A DNA stretch of 64,000 nt from Chitinophagales bacterium (GTDB lineage: Bacteria; Bacteroidota; Bacteroidia; Chitinophagales; LD1), in NCBI GenBank assembly GCA_016786765.1, contig JAEUUZ010000025.1:1-64000 (forward strand). Direction: 5' to 3'. Below are positions 33,571-39,477 of the stretch, in pieces. Under the pieces are notes generated by a model. That model made no database searches, was not told the origin of the DNA, and was given only the letters and a program-made list of their open reading frames with translations. The position numbers were made by a program, and so were the translations under genes. Position 1 is the first letter of the stretch, and each line of letters starts with the position of its first letter.

Positions 33571-34395
33571 AATTTCACCACCTCCGTCTCCGCCAAAGCG
33601 CGGAGCCACCTCCGCCCGCGGAGGACAGGGAGCATTCTGCTTTGTTTCAAAATTTCGTTTAAGGGTTGGTAGGTGCTAGTCCTTGTCCCCCGCTAGCGGG
33701 GGGTAGGGGGGTGGTTCTTTTTTTCAATAGCAGCTATTGTATCTTCTATCCGTTCAATCACTTTATGGAGTTGAGTTAAAACATCATCATCATCAAATCG
33801 CAAAACAGTGAATCCTGCTGCAGTTAAATCGGCATCTTTCTTTGCATCCTTTATAATTGTTTCCTCCCATTGATGCGTTAATCCATCTACTTCAATTACA
33901 AGTTTTAATTCCATGCACATAAAATCTGCAATGTAGTTGAGCACAGGTCGTTCCCTACGGAACGTATAGCCTTTCATGCCTTTGGCCCGTAATGCGTATT
34001 TCCACAAACAGGCTTCGGCCTTGGTCATGTTCTTTCGCAAATGGTTGGCGAAGGGTTGTAGGGTTTTGTTGTAGGCGTAAAGATTTTCTTTATCGGCTTT
34101 CATGTTTCTAAAATAAAAAAAGGAATGGGATGTTTAAGCACCACCTCCGTCTCCGCCAAAGCGCGGAGCCACCTCCGCCTGCGGAGGACAGGGAGCGTTC
34201 TGCATCATTTCTAAATTTCGTTTAAGGGTTGGTAGGTGCTAGTCCTTGTCCCCCGCTGGCGGAGCCTGTCCCGCTTTGCGGGAGGTAGGGGGTGGTAAGT
34301 ATGCTCAAATAATTTTTTCATATGAAGAAGAGACAGATGCTTCATCTAAAAAATTATGTATTCTTTTTTTGTTATCGCTTACTGGTTATACTTTC
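33571..34395. repeat. Tandem repeat unit 1 (825 bp)
   Basis: The unit starts with a GC-rich palindromic block (CACCTCCG...GGAGGACAGGGAGC), then a leader with TTGGTAGGTGCTA, a CCCCCGCTAGCGGGGG palindrome, and a DUF559 gene (33693-34103). A second GC-rich block (34141-34196), leader and palindrome follow (34224-34294) with a ~100 base non-coding payload (about 34295-34395) instead of a gene. Unit 2 repeats the same order. No further gene is seen in 34104-34395. Confidence 0.8.
33693..34103 (-). CDS. DUF559 (Vsr-like, PD-(D/E)xK) endonuclease-domain protein, copy 1
   Basis: The 136 residue protein has the whole DUF559 core: AEACLWKYALRAKGMKGYTFRRERPV, then YIADFMCMELKLVIEVDGLTHQ (D-x-n-E-x-D, the nuclease-fold acids), DLTAAGFTVLRFDD. 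Copy 2 (34501-34929) differs by six residues up to the shared HPPTP. The stop TAG (33693-33695) lies at the centre of the CCCCCGCTAGCGGGGG palindrome, and the last residues HPPTPR are encoded by the repeat. Such proteins are related to very-short-patch-repair endonucleases; the DNA target and partner are unknown. Confidence 0.85.
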   Translation of the reverse strand: MKADKENLYAYNKTLQPFANHLRKNMTKAEACLWKYALRAKGMKGYTFRRERPVLNYIADFMCMELKLVIEVDGLTHQWEETIIKDAKKDADLTAAGFTVLRFDDDDVLTQLHKVIERIEDTIAAIEKKNHPPTPR

Positions 34396-35176
34396 AATTT
34401 CACCACCTCCGTCTCCGCCAAAGCGCGGAGCCACCTCCGCCCGCGGAGGACAGGGAGCGTTCGGCTTCGTTTTAAAATTTCGTTGAAGGGTTGGTAGGTG
34501 CTAATCCTTGTCCCCCGCTAGCGGGGGGGTAGGGGGGTGTTTCTTATTTTCAATCGCAACTATTGTATCTTCTATCCGTTCAATCACTTTGTGCAGTTGA
34601 GTTAAAACCTCTTCATCATCAAATCGCAAAACAGTGAATCCTGCAGCAGTTAAATCGGCATCTTTCTTTGCATCCTTTATAATTGTTTCCTCCCATTGAT
34701 GCGTTAATCCATCTACTTCAATTACAAGTTTTAATTCCATGCACATAAAATCGGCAATGTAGTTGAGCACAGGTCGTTCCCTACGGAACGTATAGCCTTT
34801 CATGCCTTTGGCCCGTAATGCGTATTTCCACAAACAGGCTTCGGCCATGGTCATGTTCTTTCGCAAATGGTTGGCGAAGGGTTGTAGGGTTTTGTTGTAG
34901 GCGTAAAGATTTTCTTTATCGGCTTTCATGTTTCTAAAATAAAAAAAAGGAATGAGATGTTTGAGCACTACCTCCGCCTGCGGAGGACAAGGAGCGTTCG
35001 GCTTCAATTCTAAATTGCGTTAAAGGGATGGTAGGTGCTAATCTTTCTCCCCCGCTGGCGGGGGGTAGGGGGTGGTATTGATGCTCAAATAATCAATTCA
35101 CAAGAAGAAATGCCTACTACATCATCTAAAAAAATTATGTACTCTTTTTTTGTTACGCTTACTGGATATGCTATTT
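34396..35176. repeat. Tandem repeat unit 2 (~781 bp)
   Basis: It has the same order as unit 1: GC-rich block (34402-34456), leader, CCCCCGCTAGCGGGGG palindrome, DUF559 gene, a shorter GC block (34969-34995), leader, palindrome (35047 onward) and the second non-coding payload. The gene halves of the two units are nearly identical, while the non-coding payloads (about 34295-34395 and 35077-35176) are visibly more divergent. The interval 34930-35182 has no gene. Confidence 0.8.
34501..34929 (-). CDS. DUF559 (Vsr-like) endonuclease-domain protein, copy 2
   Basis: The start is the ATG at 34929 (MKADKENLYAYNKTLQPF), matching copy 1; an upstream frame to 35007 is repeat translation. The 142 residue product equals copy 1 except for six substitutions (for example NMTM for NMTK and FDDEEV for FDDDDV) and its C-terminus, HPPTPPLAGDKD. 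One extra G in the palindrome's G-run on the plus strand (seven instead of six) shifts the frame past the CTAG centre, so translation runs six residues further into the palindrome and the leader. Confidence 0.85.
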   Translation of the reverse strand: MKADKENLYAYNKTLQPFANHLRKNMTMAEACLWKYALRAKGMKGYTFRRERPVLNYIADFMCMELKLVIEVDGLTHQWEETIIKDAKKDADLTAAGFTVLRFDDEEVLTQLHKVIERIEDTIVAIENKKHPPTPPLAGDKD

Positions 35177-35182
35177 AGTATG

Positions 35183-35240
35183 ACCACCTCCGTCTCCGCC
35201 AAAGCGCGGAGCCACCTCCGCCAGCGGAGGACAGGGAGCA
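35183..35240. repeat. GC-rich palindromic block, terminal partial copy
   Basis: The block ACCACCTCCGTCTCCGCC... to GGACAGGGAGC repeats the start of units 1 and 2 and ends the tandem array. It holds CTCCGC/GCGGAG and CCTCCGC/GCGGAGG inverted pairs. Confidence 0.75.
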
Positions 35241-35258
35241 TTCCGTTCCATTAAGTTT

Positions 35259-35327
35259 TCAAATTGAATTGGGTATACGAGGAAGATGCTATCTTCCTTC
35301 TTCTTTTCCTCGAACAGTTCAATTTGA
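35259..35327. repeat. Three-tier imperfect inverted repeat
   Basis: Outer arms TCAAATTGAA (35259-35268) and TTCAATTTGA (35318-35327), middle CGAGGA/TCCTCG (35278-35283 with 35307-35312) and an inner GGAAGAT/ATCTTCC hairpin (35281-35297) occupy the region. The middle and inner arms overlap and exclude each other. The interval 35241-35559 contains no gene; its remaining part holds palindromic element copy 3. Confidence 0.55.
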
Positions 35328-35381
35328 TATATCAAAAAACAATCATTTGAATAGCAGTGCAATTTTTGTTTGAACCCAAAC

Positions 35382-35455
35382 GCCCGCGAGTGATGGTAGC
35401 GGAAATCCTTTGCCAATGCTTATTGGCAAAGATTGCAGCGAACAGCACGGCCCGC
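35382..35455 (+). repeat. Nested palindromic element, copy 3
   Basis: It shares GCCCGCG and GCGGAAATCC with copy 2 and closes with GATTGCAGCG-AACAGC. The inner hairpin is a perfect 10 bp stem CTTTGCCAAT/ATTGGCAAAG (35408-35417 with 35422-35431), with sequence unlike copies 1 and 2. Confidence 0.7.
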
Positions 35456-35559
35456 TTCCCAGCGGTGCGCGCCACATCCATACATCGGCTTTCAAAAAAA
35501 ACAGGCATTGGTTTTGTATTCCTTTGCTTTTGTTATTTTTAAAAATAAAATGTTGAGCT

Positions 35560-37104
35560 ATGCCGATACGAATGGTGGAAGACGAGAATCAAAATTCTAA
35601 TGACAATAACCCCGGTGGGGGAGGAGGCCGAGGCGGTGGCGGAGGTGGTGGTATTGGCGGAGGCATCATTGGGATGTTGTTGCCGTTGTTGTTTCGCAAC
35701 CCGAAGTTGTTTATTCCGCTGTTGTTGATTGGTGGGGCGGTCTATTATTTTATGGGCAGTGGAGGCGGAGGTCCGGTGGCCAATGCAGCTAGCAGTTTTG
35801 TTACGGGCGGTGTGCTCGATGAAAAGCAATTTGATAAAGCCGAAGTGTTTGAGCCTTTGGCGGATAACACCAAAAACCCTTTGCCGGAGCGCGTTTCGTT
35901 GGAGCAATATTGTCCGGATCGAATGAACCAAGGCAGCCAAGGTTCTTGCGTGGCTTGGTCAAGTGCTTATGCCGCACGAACCATTTTGGAAGCCAGACGC
36001 ACCGGGCAAAATCCAAATCAAGTGGCCTTTAGTCCTTCGTTTTTGTACAATCAAATTAAGTTGGACGAAAACTGTCAGGGTTCTTATATCATCCGTGCTA
36101 CAGAGAACATGACACAGCGTGGAGTATTGCCTTTCAACGAGTTTCCGTACAACGAAAATTCCTGCGATAAATCGCCCAACAGCACCGAAATGCAAGAGGC
36201 GTTGCAATACAAGATGCGTGGTGCCAACCGTTTGACGAAGAATGGCGATGACTATGAAATTGACATGCTAGCCATGAAACAAAATTTGGCGCAAGGTGCT
36301 CCGGTGATTATTGGTATGATGGTGGGCGGCTCTTTTATGCAAGAGATGATGGGAAAAAAAGTGTGGATCCCTACGCGTGACGATTACAGTATGAGTGGCT
36401 TTGGCGGACATGCGATGTGTGTGATTGGCTACGATGATTTCTTGGAAGGCGGTGCGTTTCAAATTATGAATAGCTGGGGCAAAGACTGGGGCGAAAATGG
36501 TTTGGCGTGGGTGCGTTACAGCGATTTCAAAGCGTTTTGTAAAGAGGCTTATGGTACTTATCCGATGGGCTCTTCAGCCGCTCCACAGCCAACAACATTG
36601 AGTATTTCGGTGGGATTAATTGATAATCAGTCGAAGAAAAATATTCCATTGGTGTTGAAAGGCGATAATTTGTTTGCCACACAAAGTCCGATTAAAATTG
36701 GCGATAAATTCAAAGCCGAGGTAACGAATAACAGAGAGTGTTACACGTATATTTTCGGACAAGAAACCGATGGTTCGAGTTATGTGTTGTTCCCTTACAC
36801 GCCAAAGCATTCGCCTTATTGCGGCATTACCGGAACGCGTGTGTTCCCGAAAGATTTTTCGATGCAAGCCGATAACAAAGGCAACAAAGATTTAATTGCG
36901 ATTGTGGTAACAAACGAGCCGATTGATTACAAAGGCATGAACGAAAGCATCAATAAAAAATCGGGTAACTATCAGCAAAAAGTGAATGCGGCTTTGGGCA
37001 ATGTTGCGGCTGTAAACTTTAAGGCATCGACTAATGTGAGTTTTGAGAAACCGGCTGCAGATACAAAACCAGTAGCGGTGATTGTGGAAATTGATAAAAA
37101 ATAA
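35560..37104 (+). CDS. Membrane-anchored papain-like (C1) peptidase with DUF4384 domain
   Basis: The 514 residue protein starts with a Gly-rich segment and a hydrophobic anchor (about residues 25-65), then a C1-type peptidase domain: MNQGSQGSCVAWSSAYAARTILE (oxyanion Gln and catalytic Cys), GGHAMCVIGYDD (catalytic His) and IMNSWGKDWGENGLAWV (catalytic Asn). From about residue 340 a DUF4384-like domain follows (SISVGLIDNQSKKNIP, YTYIFGQETDGSSYVLFPYTP). A cell-surface or envelope peptidase is likely; substrates are unknown. It overlaps hutI by one base (TAATG), so both are co-translated although functionally unrelated. Confidence 0.85.
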   Translation: MPIRMVEDENQNSNDNNPGGGGGRGGGGGGGIGGGIIGMLLPLLFRNPKLFIPLLLIGGAVYYFMGSGGGGPVANAASSFVTGGVLDEKQFDKAEVFEPLADNTKNPLPERVSLEQYCPDRMNQGSQGSCVAWSSAYAARTILEARRTGQNPNQVAFSPSFLYNQIKLDENCQGSYIIRATENMTQRGVLPFNEFPYNENSCDKSPNSTEMQEALQYKMRGANRLTKNGDDYEIDMLAMKQNLAQGAPVIIGMMVGGSFMQEMMGKKVWIPTRDDYSMSGFGGHAMCVIGYDDFLEGGAFQIMNSWGKDWGENGLAWVRYSDFKAFCKEAYGTYPMGSSAAPQPTTLSISVGLIDNQSKKNIPLVLKGDNLFATQSPIKIGDKFKAEVTNNRECYTYIFGQETDGSSYVLFPYTPKHSPYCGITGTRVFPKDFSMQADNKGNKDLIAIVVTNEPIDYKGMNESINKKSGNYQQKVNAALGNVAAVNFKASTNVSFEKPAADTKPVAVIVEIDKK

Positions 37105-38336
37105 TGCGCACTTTAATTCGAAATATTAAAACACTGGCGGGTATTTTACCAGAGGGGCAACGATTGCTGAAAGGTGAGGCTATGGCACATCTTGAAGCTA
37201 TTGATAATGCCTTTGTGTTGATCGAAAATGGATTGATTTCAGATTTTGGATGTATGGTGGATTGTCCGGACAATGCGGATGAAATGATAGATGCCGGCCA
37301 CCGATTTGTTTTGCCGGCTTGGTGCGATTCGCATACGCATTTGGTATTTGCGAAATGGCGCGAAAAAGAATTTGCCGATAAGTTGCGTGGTTTATCGTAC
37401 GAAGAGATTGCCCGAAATGGCGGTGGAATCTTGAATTCAGCCAAGGTGTTGCACGAAACATCGGAGGAAGAATTGTTTGATGCGGCATTGGAACGCTTAA
37501 CCGAAATTCAACACACCGGAACAGGAGCTGTAGAAATTAAATCGGGTTATGGCTTGAGTTATGAAGGCGAATTGAAGATGTTGCGCGTGATTCGGAAATT
37601 GAAAGAGCGTTCGCAACTATTAATAAAATCTACTTTTTTAGGAGCGCATTCGTATCCGATGGAGTATCGCCAGAACCACGATGGATACTTGGATTTACTG
37701 ATTAATCGTTTGCTGCCGCAAATTGCAGATGAAGGCTTAGCGGATTATGTGGATGTGTTTTGCGAAGATGGTTTTTTCAGTGCTGAGGAGACTGATAGGA
37801 TTCTTGCAGCTGCTGCTAAATATGGCTTACAGCCTAAGATTCACGCTAATGAACTTGCATTTTCTGGCGGAATAGAAGTAGGCGTGAAGCACAATGCCCT
37901 TTCGGTAGATCACTTGGAATGTACTGCTGATGAGCAAATTGAGGCGTTGTTACATTCTGAAACTATGCCAACGGTGTTGCCCACTACGGCTTTCTTTTTG
38001 AAATTACCTTATGCTCCTGCTCGCACAATGATTGATGCAGGTTTGCCTATTGCTTTGGCAAGCGATTATAATCCGGGTTCATCGCCTAGCGGGAATGTGC
38101 CGTTTGTTTTGTCGTTAGCTTGCATACATCAAAAATTATCTGTAGAAGAAGTAGTGAATGCCGCCACCATCAATGGCGCTTATGCTATGGGCGTAGAAAG
38201 TTTGGCCGGCAGTATTACCAAAGGAAAGCGAGCAAATTTGATTATCACTAAACAAATTCCATCACTTGATTTTATTCCGTATCGATTCGGTACAAGCTGG
38301 ATTGATAAAACAATTGTGCATGGAACCTCCAACTAA
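37104..38336 (+). CDS. hutI: Imidazolonepropionase
   Basis: The 410 residue amidohydrolase has the metal-binding CDSHTHLVFAKWREKEF (D-x-H-x-H), GTGAVEIKSGYGLSYEGELKML (substrate region), FLGAHSYPMEYR, HANELAFSGG and SVDHLECT, and the late IALASDYNPGSSPSGN, all HutI features. It hydrolyses imidazolone-5-propionate to formiminoglutamate in histidine degradation. No other hut gene is in the window. The ATG overlaps the stop of the upstream peptidase gene; the DUF983 gene overlaps its end. Confidence 0.95.
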   Translation: MRTLIRNIKTLAGILPEGQRLLKGEAMAHLEAIDNAFVLIENGLISDFGCMVDCPDNADEMIDAGHRFVLPAWCDSHTHLVFAKWREKEFADKLRGLSYEEIARNGGGILNSAKVLHETSEEELFDAALERLTEIQHTGTGAVEIKSGYGLSYEGELKMLRVIRKLKERSQLLIKSTFLGAHSYPMEYRQNHDGYLDLLINRLLPQIADEGLADYVDVFCEDGFFSAEETDRILAAAAKYGLQPKIHANELAFSGGIEVGVKHNALSVDHLECTADEQIEALLHSETMPTVLPTTAFFLKLPYAPARTMIDAGLPIALASDYNPGSSPSGNVPFVLSLACIHQKLSVEEVVNAATINGAYAMGVESLAGSITKGKRANLIITKQIPSLDFIPYRFGTSWIDKTIVHGTSN

Positions 38337-38697
38337 AGGCATTGGTCTTTTTCGTAGTGTAGTCACCTGTCAATGTCCATCGTGTAGACGTGCAAATTTA
38401 TTCAGTGATGCACGTCATTACCATTTAACTACACTTTTTGATATGCCTGATCGTTGTCCAAACTGCGGACAAGATTTCATTATCGAACCCGGTTTTTATT
38501 TGGGTGCTTTGTGGGTGAGTTATCCGATTGTGATTGCGTTGGAACTTATTTTTATTGCTATTAGTTTATTTGTTTTCAAACAAACATTAACCGTTTCGTT
38601 TATTGTAGCGAGCTTTATGTTATTGCTGTTAAGCCCTGTATTGATAAGAGTTTCGCGGTCGCTGTTCATTCATATTAATGTGGGGTTTAAGCGGTAA
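38320..38697 (+). CDS. DUF983 family membrane protein with zinc-ribbon
   Basis: The start is the ATG at 38320 (MEPPTKGIGLFRSV), overlapping hutI by 17 bases; the upstream frame to 38266 lies wholly within hutI. The 125 residue protein has a CPSC...CPNC zinc-ribbon (residues ~18-50) and two hydrophobic helices, the usual DUF983 layout. Some DUF983 genes lie near cytochrome oxidase genes; here it is coupled to hutI. Function is unknown. Confidence 0.82.
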   Translation: MEPPTKGIGLFRSVVTCQCPSCRRANLFSDARHYHLTTLFDMPDRCPNCGQDFIIEPGFYLGALWVSYPIVIALELIFIAISLFVFKQTLTVSFIVASFMLLLLSPVLIRVSRSLFIHINVGFKR

Positions 38698-38756
38698 TCG
38701 TTTGTAGTCGTTTGTTTTTTATAGCTACGTATAGAATATTTTTTTTTGTCGTATAA

Positions 38757-39029
38757 ATGAAAATTATGGATGCAAAAGTTACCCTAAGTTTTGATGAAGA
38801 TGTGATTGTTCAGGCCAAAGAATTTGCAGCGAAGAATAATATAAGTCTTTCTCGACTTACCGAATTTTTATTGAAAAAGGCAATCAGTAAAACCTATTCA
38901 TCGTTAGATGAACTTCCGGTTTCCGATTGGGTAATGCAAGTTAGTGAAGGTGAGGTGGGATATGTTCGTCAGCCCAAATCCAACAAAGCATTGAAGAAAG
39001 CATTTTATACTAAAAAGAAGTTGAAGTAA
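38757..39029 (+). CDS. Antitoxin of a VapBC-type pair (DUF6364-like)
   Basis: The 90 residue protein has the ribbon-helix-helix start MDAKVTLSFDEDVIVQAKEFAAKNNISLSRLTEFLLKKAI, typical of DUF6364/VapB-like antitoxins, and a basic tail (KSNKALKKAFYTKKKLK). The PIN-domain gene starts right at its stop codon, so the two form a toxin-antitoxin operon. An ATG three codons inside (38766) is the alternative start. Confidence 0.75.
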   Translation: MKIMDAKVTLSFDEDVIVQAKEFAAKNNISLSRLTEFLLKKAISKTYSSLDELPVSDWVMQVSEGEVGYVRQPKSNKALKKAFYTKKKLK

Positions 39030-39458
39030 GTGCGAATCTTTCTGGATGCGAACATTTTGGTTTCGGTGTTGTGCAACGAATACCCATTGTTTACTTATTC
39101 TTCACGGGTATTGAGCTTAGCAGATTCAAATCGTTTTGAAGTGTATACTTCGCCATTGTGTTTAGCTATAGCCTATTATTTTGCTGAAAAGAAGAGTGGT
39201 AAAGCTTTGGCAAGGAAAAAGATAGCAATACTAAGTGCCAAAATAAATTGTACTACAATGGATAGCCAAGTTGTGCAACATACATACATGAATAAATCGA
39301 TTGTGGATTTTGAAGATGGACTACAGTACTATTCTGCATTAGGGTCTAAGTGTAAATGTATTGTAACTCAAGATGTAGGTGATTATTACTTTTCAGACTT
39401 AGAAGTATTACCTGCTGAATTATTTTTGCTGAAATATGTTGTGAAAAAGGCAAAATGA
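39030..39458 (+). CDS. PIN-domain toxin (VapC-like)
   Basis: The 142 residue protein starts with a GTG directly after the antitoxin's TAA. The PIN-domain acids are visible: FLDANILVSVLCNEYP at the start (Asp6), then DFEDGLQYYSALGSKCKCIVTQDVGDYY near the end, with the usual E-D-A-like region replaced by EDGLQ and the final acid in TQD. PIN toxins cleave RNA, often tRNA. Overlap-free, zero-spacing coupling is typical of type II systems. Confidence 0.8.
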   Translation: MRIFLDANILVSVLCNEYPLFTYSSRVLSLADSNRFEVYTSPLCLAIAYYFAEKKSGKALARKKIAILSAKINCTTMDSQVVQHTYMNKSIVDFEDGLQYYSALGSKCKCIVTQDVGDYYFSDLEVLPAELFLLKYVVKKAK

Positions 39459-39477
39459 AGAGGTGGTAATCGCGCTA

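Noticed and set aside
33386-33679. A 97-codon open frame with PPPSPPKRGATSARGGQGAF-like residues
   Set aside because: It runs from inside the IS end through the GC-rich block and hairpin f; the amino acids are repeat translation.
34930-35007. N-terminal extension of DUF559 copy 2
   Set aside because: It is translated from the GC-rich block and leader; copy 1 and family length support the ATG at 34929.
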